Source: Ophthalmolycus amberensis (lineage: Eukaryota > Chordata > Actinopteri > Perciformes > Zoarcidae). Taken from it: a stretch of 64,000 bases of DNA. The notes under the pieces were generated by a model. It was not told the DNA's origin. It made no database searches and saw only the letters and a program-made list of their open reading frames with translations. Below, piece after piece: positions 25,401 through 37,101 of this stretch. The position numbers and the translations under genes were made by a program. The stretch covers positions 357,501 through 421,500 of the forward strand of contig JAFEUB010001017.1 in assembly GCA_024529925.1 (NCBI GenBank), given 5' to 3'. The first letter of the stretch is position 1. The number at the start of each line of letters is the position of its first letter.

Positions 25401-28400
25401 AGATGTACACTTTTGGATCCTTAAAATCCTTCAATCTAAGTAAAAATACAGCTTTCGTATTCAAACTAATAGCAAAAATATGTAAAGTGGTGGAACAGTT
25501 CGTCTTGCTAGTATTGTAGCCTCTCTTTGAATTGTGCTGATAGTTTGAACGGTGCAGTAGGATCTTTATTGCACTTAATTTAATCAAAGTAATAGTTGGA
25601 CATTTTGGCAAATAGGATTATTTCCATGTAGAGAGCTGGATGAGAAGATCGATACCACTCATGTGGATTAATGTGGCACAATTATCAGCACGTTTTAACT
25701 TGTCTGTTAAATGTGTACACAAGACCAAATGTAAAAACAAGTTGTGGTGGTCCAGGGAGTTACATGCTGGAACTATTTCTCTCTGGGAGCAGTGATTTCC
25801 TGTTTGTTCTTCATTTCCGAAATTGTCAAGCTATACTTTAAATTTTGCTCTACAAGTTATTCATGCACTGCTGCACTCCATTTTGATTCAATTATTCTAC
25901 TCGGTACAGTTTTGTTTCGCATAACAGCAGAAAGCGCCGGCGTCGGATGAAATCCTAACCATCTCTGCTTGTTTGACGGTGCGAGGGAACCCGTCCAACA
26001 GGAAGCCCTTCCTGCAGGGCGGCGTGTCCAGGTTCTTCTCTATGAGCTCCACCACCATCTCATCGCTGACCTGCAAGTGAACCAAAGACACTTTTACGAA
26101 ATGAACATCATGTCGATTGAAGATGACTTGCAACTAGAGATTGAGACCATAAACTCATGTTTCCTGAGGTAACACAGTAGGGTCATTTTCTCAAAGACTT
26201 TCCATACAATCAGACTTCTACTGCAACCAAAGGAGTCGCTCTACGTGTATTTTAGCCTACACTAGCAGACAAGTGTTACTTTTCTCCAAACATGGCCGAG
26301 CTCCAACTTAAAGGAATGCGTTTTTTCTCAGGGAAATCTGGTGTGCTGTCTTTCACTTGCTGTACTGCATGTTTGTGTTTCAGCCATTTCAGCTGGAAAT
26401 GTCACTGAGGACAAACGAAGCATGAGACGTGATGTCACTGTAACAGCGCAGAGCCTCGGAAGGCGAGGAGGGCAGAGAAAGACAAACACACAGAGAGATG
26501 GTGTGAAGCAGAGGAGCAGGAAACGTTACCAGCTTGCCGGCGTCCATGGTATTCTTGAGCCTCTTGCCGAGCGCTGAGCCCGAGGCCACCATGGCCCTCA
26601 ACATGTCTCCGGTGGCCAGGTGGCAAACACAGTACTGCTCTGCTAGCCGGGGGGCCTGCAGGGGAGGAGAGTGATTCTTTCATTAGTAAAAGTGTTAAAC
26701 TATCACCACCAACCAGACGGACGAAGAAAACGTTCAGCTGTTCTATTTTGTTCTGCCCGCTGTTCTGTCAGAGAACCAACCACCTGCATTGTTGGCCGCT
26801 AGAAGCACGAAAGCAGTATTTTGGCTGCGAGACCGAAAAGTTTCCAGCGGCAGCGGTTTATAGTTATGCAGGACAAGCCACCTCTCTGGTATGTTCAGTT
26901 TAGGGGTGTCACGGATCACAAACCTCACGGTTCGGTTCGGATCACGGTTCAGGAGTCACGGTTCGGATCAACAAAGAATAGGGGAGGAGACAAATATAAC
27001 TTTGCTTTCATTTATTAATTAAAGAACTTCAAGAACACTTAAAGCAAAGAACTTTGGCCTATAGTCTTACATGAAAACAAAAATATTGAAGATGTCCAAT
27101 TTGAAACAAAATGAAATGAATAAATAAAAATAAAACATTCAAGAATACTCAATTCTGATATCCTCGTCCTTTCATCAATATTGAAAGAAAGAAACAGCCA
27201 GTGAGCTAGCTTCCACTGTTTACACTGAACTGAACTGCTCAGCAACAACTTGGGTCTATGTTTACTTCCTGTCAGGTTATGCCATTCAAATACACAATGT
27301 TTACCATTACTGTGACATTATTTTCAAAAAGATGAGAATATCTCCATTGTCTGGGGAGAGGGTCGACCTTTCTGTGGTGACTGGAATGTTATTGGGCCTG
27401 TCTAGCTTCACTCTGATGCTTCTGTCAGCACCTGAACCAGGTGTGTGTCTGTGTGACTCTCACAGAGGGGGCGTGTCTACAGCACCTGCCCCAGGTGTGT
27501 GTCTGTGTGACTCTCACAGAGGGGGCGTGTCTACAGCGCCGGACTAAGAATCACTCCGCCGTGGTGAAAGCGGTCACAGTCTTTTCCTTCTCATAGACGC
27601 CTGGAACAGCTTCACACTGAAGTGGGTGCGTGAGTGGATTTCGTAGCGTGGCTCAAGCATTTTAACCAGATTTAGAAATCCTTTGTTTTCTACACCGGAG
27701 TGTCCCCCGTCGCTGACAGACGGGATGGTGGCTCTTCATATGTGTGGACATGCCGATGTTTTGCCGTTGTCGTGTGTCTCTTTAAATAACGCCTACATAC
27801 CGTAACGGTTTCGTCCACCACCCTCATCCGTCATTATACGTTACAGGGAAGACAAAATGTTCCCAAACTTGCGACTTAAATGACGCCGCGGCTTCTGACG
27901 TTCCTCCGCTCGCCATGACTTCACCGTTAAATGCTTCTAACCTGCTCCGTTCACGTGAACACACTCCTGCTTTATATCTGTTCACTGACACTCTGCATTG
28001 ATATTCGGGGACTTGTTACTTGAAAAGGAACAGCAACAGTGGAACTTTATTACACACTATGATGATTACGCTGTAAAAAAAAAAGAAAAAAAATACTCGA
28101 TTGATCCGCGGTTCACAAGTGATCCGAACCGTGAGGGCTGATCCGAACGGATCACGGATCGATCCGTGACACCACTAATTCTAACTGAACTGCTTGTGAT
28201 GAAGCCTGTCATTTAATAACCTCTGTTTATGTGTGTCAATCATGATGATTATGTCTCCTCTCCCCCTCCCTCCCCCACCCAGTCCCACCCTTTCAAAATA
28301 AAAGCCTCATGGATTAACTGTATTTAAACGTTTAGCTCAAAATTAGGCTTTTTTGTTGAAATAATGAATGCTCTTACTAATACTGCGACAACTACTACTA

Positions 28401-29787
28401 CTGCTAATATTTCTAGTATTACTACTACTACTACTACTACTACTTCAACTTTTGCTGTTGCTACTATTACTACTACTGCTACTGCTATTACTGCTACCAT
28501 AAATATTATTACTACCACGACTGCTATTACTACCACTACCACTACTATTATTACTTATACCACAACTGCTAATACTGCTATTCCTGCTACTACCAGTACT
28601 AATAACCAGTACTAATACTACTACAGCTATTAGTACGACTGCTACTAGTACTACTACTACTTCAAAAACTGACTTTACTATTACTACTACTACTACTTAT
28701 TATACTACTACTACTACTGTTATATAAAATACTACGACCACTACTACAGCTATTACTACTGATACTACTACTTCTTCTAATTACTAATACTTCGACTACA
28801 ACTTCTACTACTACTGCTACTACAAATATCACTACTGCTACAGCTAGTACTTATTCAAATGCTACTAATACTTATACTGCTAATAATACTTTTACTACAA
28901 CTTCTACTACTACTACAACAAATATCACTACCGCTGGAATTCTTTTAAGCTACAGAAACCGTTCGAATATCAAAATGTTCAGCTCTTTCAGGAGAGGGGT
29001 GATATGACTTCATATTTGTAATCTTTCAACTTTTTGAATTATTAAGCTTTTTGCAATTTTTTAAAAATTGGATATCTATTTTCAGCAATGTTTTTGAGAT
29101 TCATTTCAGCTTTCAGCATTCCAACGCATTTTCAGCAGGAAATGCATTTTCTAGTTTCATACTGTTCACTTCATAATGTTAACATCATATTTTGTATGAT
29201 ATATCATATAACCTCATGTCAGTCTTTGTTTAACTGTGATGAGCATTGTAAATGTTGTATGGACGTTAATTGAATGAATAAAAGTTATTCATTGACTATA
29301 AACAATAACGGAAGTAACGTTTAGAGGATGCCCTGTAATGAACCTTTGCTGTAGCGGTGAATAACGTAACATTAGGTGGTACAAAAATAAAAAGACAGCA
29401 GCTGACAAAGGCTCACTTTTGACAACAGGGTTTTAAAGTAGCTCATTTCAGACTAAACTGCGTGCATACATGCATATATCTAAGTATCTCTGATACTAAT
29501 GAGGTTGTTATAATAGTTCACTTCATTATGAAACAGCTGTCCAGCTGTGTTTCTCTGGGAGGTGCAGTGACAAACGGAACCAGGTAACGCTAAAGCCGGG
29601 TGAAATCACGTTAGCATTAGCTAGCACTGACACCGCTCCGGCCATGCGCTAACGGCTAACAGCTAGCTCCATTAGCTCTCTCGCTCACCTGAGTGCCCTT
29701 CCCGGCTCCGGGTGGTCCGAGCAGGATGGCACGGATCCCCTCCTGCACGTCGGCTATCGCCTCCTTGAGTTGCGCGCTGGGGGCCAT
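22204..29787 (-). CDS. ak2: ak2, adenylate kinase 2 (mitochondrial intermembrane space), six exons
   Basis: AK2 catalyses ATP + AMP = 2 ADP in the mitochondrial intermembrane space. The minus-strand exons are 29,689-29,787, 26,530-26,655, 25,960-26,070, 24,780-24,874, 23,359-23,431 and 22,204-22,449. All have GT-AG borders and agreeing phases, giving about 249 residues, close to the usual 239. Exon 1 holds the P-loop GPPGAGKGTQ. Exon 2 has CHLATGDMLRAMVASGS (AMP binding). Exon 3 has GFLLDGFPRTVKQAEM. Exons 4-6 give the LID region (GRLIHQPSGRSYHEEFNPP, then EPLIRRSDDN). The C-terminus ends CKDQVFFT, preceded by eight extra residues EIPARAVA. Two inverted CCAAT boxes lie upstream. Intron 1 contains a hAT and a long ACT array. 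Confidence 0.95.
23359..23431 (-). CDS. ak2: ak2 exon 5 (LID domain)
   Basis: A 73-nt exon encoding LIHQPSGRSYHEEFNPPKEP and MKDD, with a CCTCAG acceptor and a GTAAGT donor. The incoming phase 2 matches exon 4. Confidence 0.92.
23861..23881. repeat. Homopolymer G run
   Basis: A G homopolymer of about 20 bases in ak2 intron 4. Sequencing length is unreliable here. Confidence 0.9.
24780..24874 (-). CDS. ak2: ak2 exon 4
   Basis: Encodes LDDLLDKRHENLDSVIEFAV and DDSLLVRRICG; acceptor TTGCAG, donor GTAGGA, phase 0 in and 2 out. Confidence 0.93.
25960..26070 (-). CDS. ak2: ak2 exon 3
   Basis: Thirty-seven codons: VSDEMVVELIEKNLDTPPC and RKGFLLDGFPRTVKQAEM. The GFPRT motif is the conserved adenylate-kinase signature around the AMP site. 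Acceptor TTGCAG, donor GTTAGG. Confidence 0.94.
26530..26655 (-). CDS. ak2: ak2 exon 2
   Basis: Forty-two codons starting APRLAEQYCVCHLATGDML. The ATGDMLR segment contacts AMP in this family. Acceptor CTGCAG, donor GTAACG. Confidence 0.94.
26901..28177 (-). mobile_element. hAT-type DNA transposon, BED-finger remnant (copy 2, inverted) in ak2 intron 1
   Basis: The same element as at 7,719-9,062 but in opposite orientation, with ends TAGGGGTGTCACGGATC and GATCCGTGACACCACTA. A clear 8-bp target duplication is not visible (GTTCAGTT versus ATTCTAAC). The BED-finger ATG is at 27,916 on the minus strand. Copy 2 keeps an extra segment of about 70 bp (27,690-27,765) that includes CATCGGCATGTCCACACATATG. 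This segment carries His codons expected at the end of a BED finger and is missing from copy 1. The 54-bp minisatellite has two units here and four in copy 1. Confidence 0.87.
27434..27541. repeat. 54-bp minisatellite, two units, inside hAT copy 2
   Basis: Two units of the reverse complement of the 8,301-8,516 array. Confidence 0.9.
28375..28935. repeat. Degenerate ACT/TAC trinucleotide array, about 560 bp
   Basis: Imperfect ACT repeats with GCT, ATT and ACA variants fill this part of ak2 intron 1. Thr-rich and Val-rich ORFs here are repeat artefacts. Confidence 0.9.
29689..29787 (-). CDS. ak2: ak2 exon 1 (start codon and P-loop)
   Basis: Thirty-three codons from ATG at 29,787: MAPSAQLKEAIADVQEGIRA, then ILLGPPGAGKGTQ, followed by a GTGAGC donor. 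The Walker-A/P-loop GPPGAGKGT binds ATP phosphates. The start is chosen because MAPS is the conserved N-terminus of AK2 and because a GC-rich promoter-like region lies directly upstream. Confidence 0.95.
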
Positions 29788-30010
29788 GTCTGGACCAGGA
29801 GACCACCAGGGCAGAAACTTTAGTGAAGTCTGTCCGAGTCGTCCTGGTGACACCTCAGCCAAGTTCAGACAGAAGAGAAAACGCTTCCGCCTACTTTCTG
29901 TTACAACGGTTAAACCCCGCCTCTACTGGAAAATACGGCGTTTTGATTGGCCAACCGACTGCTCTGGCAAAAATCATGCGCGTTGATTGGATAACATCTG
30001 GGTGACGCTG
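29788..30010 (-). promoter_or_regulatory. ak2 5' UTR and promoter with two CCAAT boxes
   Basis: On the minus strand, CCAAT pentamers occur at 29,946-29,950 and 29,986-29,990, about 160-200 nt upstream of the ATG. There is no TATA box, and the region is moderately CpG-rich. This fits a housekeeping promoter of NF-Y type. Confidence 0.55.
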
Positions 30011-30908
30011 CGTTGTGTAATATCCGAAAAGGGCTTCAATACGGAATGTTGATTTATTTATTGTATTTTATTACATATCAGTGCTCTTACTGTTGATATT
30101 TGTTCTTATTACATTCGTTTTGTATTCTTGTTATTTATCATAGATTATTTATCTCTTTTTATTTTCCCCCTGGTACTCGAGGGTGAAATCGAGAAAATGT
30201 CACAGATGTCAAATTAGAGAAGTTATGTTGACTTCAAGACTTCAATGAAATGATTTATTCTTGATCCTGGCAACATAAAACCATTCAAGTTTCAATAACT
30301 ATAGAGAAAACTCTGACGCTTATGACGACTATAAGATACAGTTGAAAGTTCATTAGAATTTGAGTTATTAATTTATTGGCAAAATGATTTATCTTTTTCT
30401 AAGAACGAAACATTGCCATTATATTATAATTATGCAGTAATGGGATGCATTTTTTCCCTGCAGAAACATTATAGTAGACTTTACCAACTATGTAGGATGG
30501 TATGTTAAGTATTACTCTATAGGACGTCTTTATGAGGCTAACTTAGCATTTTCCCTTTGTTTAATGGTGATAAATCATTCACTAGTTATGGGGAGTGAGG
30601 GCAATTTCTGGAATCTGTTTCGTTTTTCTTTCATTTTGTTTTGGCCATTTTCCACTTCCTCATCACTTCCTCCATGAAAACCTCAAACTAAATTTAAAAA
30701 AAGCTCAAACCCTGATCTATATGTGACTTTCCTGTTACAGAACATAAATCTTTCTGAACAAATGAGTGAAAATGTCTTCAAATTACCCAATGACTAAAAA
30801 CAACTTTTGCAACACTTTATAACTCCCTCCCCATCCTCAGGTCAGACAGCATGCTGTGAAACGTTTATGTAGTTCCCTTTTAATGTCACTGGTGATCACA
30901 GAGATGAA
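30011..30908. other. Intergenic, nothing recognised
   Basis: AT-rich spacer between the ak2 promoter and the lectin-like locus. No ORF, RNA gene or transposon end was recognised. Confidence 0.5.
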
Positions 30909-30969
30909 ATGTCTGAGGCTGATGTTTTGTACTCTGATGTAATGTTCACAAGAGAGGGGGACACTAATG
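30909..30969 (+). CDS. Receptor cytoplasmic-tail exon with ITIM
   Basis: ATG at 30,909; VLYSDV fits the inhibitory motif [I/V/L/S]-x-Y-x-x-[L/V]. The exon would end at G|GTGACA. About 170 nt further on, SPPDSQVRILSTQPSSELPG (31,145-31,205) resembles a juxtamembrane segment of the same receptor family, although no membrane helix follows. Confidence 0.45.
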
Positions 30970-32303
30970 GTGACATTTACATCCCTCTTATTTATACGAG
31001 TGCTACCAGAGCTTTCTCAGAAATACCTCCAAGATGTGTCAGAGTTGAAGTGGAATATGAGTGTTTAATCTCACACTTTATCAGAAGTCAGCGCGCATAT
31101 CTGCAGCTCATTCAACAGAATGTTTTGTGTTTTGGGACCGCTTCCTCACCGCCTGACTCTCAAGTCAGGATCTTGAGCACTCAGCCATCCTCAGAGCTTC
31201 CTGGTGGGCAATATAAAACATTTTATGACAATCTTTTTGTCAGAACAAAAACCTGCATCCTTCAACCATACAGAGCTTTCTGTGAGTGCTTGGTCCAAAA
31301 AAACTGGATTAAAAAGGACAAAAACTTGATTCCTTAGAAAAATGTACAGTAAAGAAATCATTGTAGTTCTTGACTAAATGTGTATTCTTTCTTGGAAATA
31401 CTGCATCCTCAAGTAACTTTAGGCTTTGAAACCACATTCAATGTTTGCACTTTAAATGTACAGTAATGTTAGGAGCATGCATTCTATGTGGAAGGTTAAA
31501 AGATCATTTAAAGGCCAAAAGCTGGGACTTTTAAAAACATATACAGTAACTTTACCAGAACTTAAGAGCAGCATCAGAAGCAGTCGGTGACATGCTGAAG
31601 TAAACTGAACAAAGAGCATTTGTTTTCGACTGAGTGCGATCACACCTTATTGCAAATACATGGTTCATTTTTCCTGTTTTGTGACAGTGAACTGCAAAGG
31701 AAGAGAGAAACCATCTCCAGTGAAGAGAGGATGTGGTGACAGGGTCAGGTAGTTCAGAGAAGAAGTCACGGTCAAAGGGAAATGAGGAACCGACCATGAA
31801 GAAGAGCCATATGTGTCTTTTGTTTAGTCATCTGTGTGTCAAGCGCCATGTTTCCTGTTAGTCTCCTTCTTCCTGCCGTGGAGCGTCGTAGGCTGAGTGA
31901 AGTTTGTCTGCGAGTAATCGTATTTGTTAGTGCAGACACTCCCTCGTTTTGTTTTAATCAGCTTATAAAAACATGGAACTTCTCCAAAAGCTGAACTATG
32001 AGCTTGATGCTGGAGGAAAAAATCTCACATAAGCTTCATCAGCTGCAACGTCATTTTAAAAGTGTCACATTTTGGATATTAACGCCTCATATTAATCCGT
32101 TATGTTTCTGTTTCGACTCAACTGACCGTGAAAGAGTTTTGATCTCATGTTCAGGTTCTCAACTCAGAGTCCATCCAGACGAGAGTAAAAGTGCCAGAAC
32201 CTCAAGTAAAAATACGCAAGTGATGGATTGCTTACGTTTGCATCCTCTGATGATGAACAAAGTGCGTTTGATGTGATCTATTCTCGTGAAGACTCATTTC
32301 CAG

Positions 32304-32420
32304 AGTGTGAAGAAGGCTATTATTTCTCCACCAATAAGTCAACCTGGGAAGAGAGCAGACGTGAATGTAAATATCGAGGAGGAAATCTGGTTAAGACAGA
32401 CAGCCGAGAGGAGCAGGGAT
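32304..32420 (+). CDS. C-type lectin domain, N-terminal exon
   Basis: A polypyrimidine-AG acceptor (ACTCATTTCCAG) precedes C-x-x-G-Y-Y-F-S-x-x-x-x-x-W-x-x-S-R-x-x-C. This is the first loop of a C-type lectin fold, with its first two cysteines and the conserved Trp. The reading frame stops two codons after EEQ. Confidence 0.6.
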
Positions 32421-32592
32421 AACACAGTAGTTGCAAAAGTTCACAAAAGTAAAATACGAGGCGGTTGTGGGCAGACGACTCACCACTGGACACGAGGTTT
32501 GACTGTTCAACTCCTGTCAATTTCCGATATAAAAGTTACGGGTACTACCGGTAGTTTCATTGAACCAGTTCTTTCTGTTCCCAACATCTCAG

Positions 32593-32761
32593 TTTGGAGT
32601 TTTGGCGTAACGATGAGCCAGATGACTGGAAAGGAGAAAATGAGGAGTATCCTGATGGAGAGGACTGTGTGAAGACGGGGGACCTGAAGTGTTGGTTCCA
32701 TCACGCTGCGGTGCGCCTCACAGACAAGCCGGAACAAACTAGACATTTAAAGTGCGTCTGA
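32593..32761 (+). CDS. C-type lectin domain, C-terminal exon
   Basis: A good acceptor (TTTCTGTTCCCAACATCTCAG) is followed by FWRNDEPDDW. EPD sits where EPN or QPD sets sugar preference in classical lectins. The expected ending (C...W-x-D...C...C-E-K) is only partly kept: LKCWFHHAAVRL...LKCV then TGA. An AATAAA at 32,843-32,848 lies 82 nt after the stop. Confidence 0.6.
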
Positions 32762-33141
32762 AGTCTTGTTCTGTCCGTTAAACTCAGTACAGGATGCAGA
32801 ATGTGGAGCGATGTCATTCTTAATACAGCAAATGACTGAACAAATAAATGCAAACGTTACTTCTTGAATGTGTTTACCAACATTATAAAGTTTGTGCAGA
32901 ATTAACCAGATTTATTCTTCTTGATTTGTGCTCCAAAAGCTTGAGTCACCTTTAAACATTGAACTTTTTTAACCCATAAACTTTGTTTGTGTTTTCTATT
33001 TGTTTGTGACTTTAGAGCATTTACAAAAGAGTGGGTGTATAAAAGAGGCAGAACAATAGTAATCTTTAAGTCTTTTTCTTCACTTTTTAGATATGCATAA
33101 TAATAAAAAGGTAAAACAAGAACAACTTTTCAATATTGTCA

Positions 33142-33147
33142 TTTATT
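33142..33147 (-). terminator. zmym4 polyadenylation signal (AATAAA)
   Basis: TTTATT on the plus strand, about 610 nt downstream of the zmym4 stop on the minus strand. The zmym4 and lectin-like transcripts converge here. Confidence 0.45.
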
Positions 33148-33754
33148 GAAAATAAAAATAAGTAAATCTCGAGCATCAACATTCAACTGAGACAAATCAA
33201 AAACTTGAAAAACAGTAAAATCGTCCCATTATAGCGTAAACCTTTCATTCTTTTAAAGACGAAAACATCAGTATCAGTTCCACACAAACACTGTAACATG
33301 GCTCAGAGTGTCAGGGTTGTAAACAACGTGGTGGAGCCACTTAAAGCGTCCTCATAAAGGAGGGCTGCTCGAGTTCTGTTTTAACTTCAGCAGAACTTAT
33401 TGTCAATCTGTCTCGTTTAAGAACGACGCAGCTTTGTTCTTAGCCGAGTTCAAACCGCAGAGACATTAAAGTAATCCCGAAACACGGATGTGAGTTTTCA
33501 GAAGTTGGTAAAACATTCAAACTTCTGATCTTAACCTGCAGATGACGTGACAAAAAAAAAAGTCTGTTTTTGTAGGTTTGAGAGACATCATTTCTATATT
33601 TATATTTAATGGAATGTATTTCTCTTTAGTTTGTATACATCTTTAAATCGCCAAATTAACCACAGTTCTCCAAAAAAAAAAAGGTCCTTCACCATTCCTC
33701 CTCCTCCTCAGGTATGAACAGCGTGTCACCGGACGTCTGCCGGTCCACAGCTCC

Positions 33755-35875
33755 TCAGTCTTGCCCCTGCAGCTCTCGGACGGCCAGGATTCGTACGAGC
33801 ATGGCCTCTATGGTGCCTTCGTCCAGAGAGGTCGGGGAGAACCACAGAGGACTGTTGGGAACGCAGCGGCGATCCGGGTGAAGGTAGAACAAGTCGGAAC
33901 GCTGCCTCACCGACTCCGAGCTGGATGGAAGGACAGAAAATCACAAAATAAAAGACGGTGGATAAGTTTATACTGACAGCTGGTAAAGATCAGGAGCCGA
34001 TGTAAACGGACAGACTGATCCACAGCTGACTGTAGATACAGGACGATGCTTACATAACATGCAACAAGTTCAGAAGTAATTATGTTGTGTTGTTATGTGT
34101 GAACTAGTCTACATGGAAGTACTCCGAGTGGTACGGTACAAACCTTAAGACTGATGACAGCTACTAAAGGTGAAGGACTTTACCTGGACTCGTTTGCAAA
34201 CAGGGTTTAGAATTAGAATTGTTCAAAATGTACACTATCGAGTACAACACAGAGGCTCAGTAGTCTGAACCAAGACGGCAAACTTTATTACTCCTTTCAA
34301 CCTTGACAAAGGCAGCGCAGACCAGATCCACTCCTTATGTTCTTACCTTTCACAATAAAAGCCCTAGACTATATATATACTGCGTAACTGCTTTTTAAAT
34401 TCACTCAATAAAACTAAATACAATAGCTCACAGTAGCTGAGGCGATACAACACACACAATCCTCTGCCTGCGCAAATCTAGTCACACCTTCTGTTGAAAG
34501 AGTGAAGCAACCGTCGCAAATCTGCATCGCTGCCAGTATGAATAGTTTTGATGCAAAATATTTGCATGCGAGTATTTCACATTTTTGTGTCATTCATACG
34601 TCACACCCCGGGTGTGTAAAGGCCTTGAGATTAGACTGTGATCTGTTATTAGACCGAGTACAATTTCTTTAGTTTCTTCTATTTTATGACAGTTCAAAAA
34701 ACATGAAGACAATGGAGTAGAAGAGCTGCTTATTTTTTATAAATGCATTTTATATATTTTTTGAGATGATTGAATTTACAAAACAACAGACACAAAAGAC
34801 AGACAGTAAACTGCAACACAACATTTAAAAAGGACACACTGTTCACATAGAAAATCCTCAAATGATCAGTACGTTTTATATAAACAATGATTAAAATGAC
34901 TGTATGTGAAAGGTTATTATATAACCAGTTATCGCAAGTCTGAACATCGGCACAATCTGCAAGTCCAAAATAGAAATGTTAATAGTTAATCAAAATCCCA
35001 GAAATATCTTAAATCCTATCATCCATCCCATCAGCAGGAGAGGAAAAGTAATAACGTAGATAAAAAGTGAACAACACGACTGAACTAAAATACAAAGAAA
35101 ATAAAGCTACGAACCACTTGGAGAGGTAGAACTCGTAGAGTCTGACCGGACAGCGGAGAGGGTTCTCCGTGTTCTCCATCATCTCCAGGAAATCCTCTTT
35201 ACTCTCGTCTCTCCTGCGCTTCTTAGCAGGAACTCCGTCTGCATCTGACAAACACACACAACTTTCTGTAAGTTCAATATAGCAACCCAAATGTGCATGT
35301 GACAAAAACACATTGCTTATTTGTATTACTTCATTTTGTGTTGATTTTGGCAGTCCCTTTAGAAAAGCTCTCATTTTACTGCAGTAGGGTCTGCATTAAG
35401 AATAACTAATAGAAATAGACAATCTTCTCTCTGAATGTCTCATTTACATATGTAGGTCATTCAGAGGCATCAATATTAAACTGAGACCGTTTCACAACCA
35501 GTAACTTCAATATGCCATGAAGGGGGGCCAAAAGAGACGTCTGTTTCAGGGAAATGATCTTGTGGCGTTCATCTTCTACATGTAAACTGCTTTTAGACAA
35601 AACTAAATGTACCTGTCTCCGCTTCGTTTGTGGATATTGGCGGGTAGAAGCGCAGGAAGGTGGTCTTGGTGTTGTTCGGGGTGGTTTTGGTGTGGCTCAC
35701 GACGTGGGCGAAGGACAGCTGGCGGTGCTGCTCCACCGTGGTGAAGCCAAAGTACTTGCAGCAGAAGAAGAGCAGAGTGTTGAGGAGGATGAGGGGAGAG
35801 TACGCCCCCAGCTGTTTGCAGTCCCACAGAAACTCCTCCTCCACACGGGAGTGGATATAACCTGAAGAGAGCGAG

Positions 35876-35911
<36 letters not shown>

Positions 35912-37070
35912 GTTGGGAACCTGCTCGATCCGAGACGATCAGAGGCCAAAACAATGAAAAAGACACGAGGACTCACCGCCGGCTGCCACAGAGGGATTAA
36001 AACTCTTCAGGATCTTGGTGAACTTTGTGGCGAACTTGTTGTAGGTCAGATCACTGAAGATGTTCTCCCGCCGGCCGTTATCAAACAGGTACTGAGGAGG
36101 AACGACGAAATAACAGTCAGACACAACAACAACAACAAACTGTGTGACCGTAGACACTGGTTTCTGAAGGTGTATCCTCTGCAGTTTGCAGAAAACAGAA
36201 GAAGCGAATGAAAAGCTAAACCTAGAAGTTCATGGAGGATACTTTTCAAGGAACTAAAAAAGGTTCCTTCAGCCCACTGTGTTTCCATAGCGATCTCAAG
36301 ACTTGGAAACGTTTCATCTAAAAAATCATTTTGTTTTGCTGTGCACAAGCTGAAGCAGCGGCGCTGTGTGTGTTTTGACCAATCAGCGACAGTCATCCCT
36401 GCAAACCCCACCCTCAAAGTTCCTGCACTTTCAGAAGGTACAGGTACTCTTCCCCCACAGACCAGAACCTTTTTGAGGGTTTATCCCCTGAGCTTAATTT
36501 AGCACCTGGTCCCTGTGATCAAAACACTATGAGCTCCTCAAAAGGTTCCTCGTCACTGGGGAAAGCTCCTGCGGTCATTAAAGGGGGCATGAATGCTGTG
36601 TGCACGTTTCCTGCAGAGGGCGCTGGTGCTGTACAGCTGTGACTCAAATCAGTTCGCTTGTTCAACACAATGACTCTACATTTGGGGAAATTAATATTTA
36701 GTGTCCCAATATTCATATTGCATAAGCACACATTATGCCCAATCGTAAAATGTCATGAACAATAAAGAAAAACTTGCAATTATAATTTCAAGAAAAAGCT
36801 AGTTTTACTGAGAAATGTTTGTATATTGTGTATTATGAATTGAGGCACATGCTGATTATTTAGCCTCTTACACAATTTTGTCAACAAAATGTATTAAAAA
36901 AAAGATACACGAACAAGTCATATTTCAGAGTTTAACAAGATTTCATCAAAAATAAAAAAGGACATAAACCAAAAAGATCTAGAAGGCAAGAATCCACATG
37001 TTAAGACAGATGTCTGGTGTGGGAGAGAAACGTCACCCTGACACAGCCAGTCATAGCTAGTGGACTGTAA

Positions 37071-37101
<31 letters not shown>

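Larger units (their letters stand above)
30909..32761 (+). pseudogene. C-type lectin-like receptor locus, probably broken
   Basis: Three pieces lie in order on the plus strand. Exon 1 (30,909-30,969) encodes a short cytoplasmic tail, MSEADVLYSDVMFTREGDTN, with an ITIM-type V-x-Y-x-x-V motif. A lectin-domain start (about 32,304-32,420) reads CEEGYYFSTNKSTWEESRR, then ECKYRGGNLVKTDSREEQ. A lectin-domain end (32,593-32,761) reads FWRNDEPDDWKGENEEYPDG and EDCVKTGDLKCWF, with stop TGA. These match type II C-type lectin-like receptors of fish. I cannot find a transmembrane exon or the central WIGL-type segment. The expected donor after EEQ reads CAGGGATAAC instead of a GT. I infer pseudogenisation, but missed small exons are possible. 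Confidence 0.55.
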
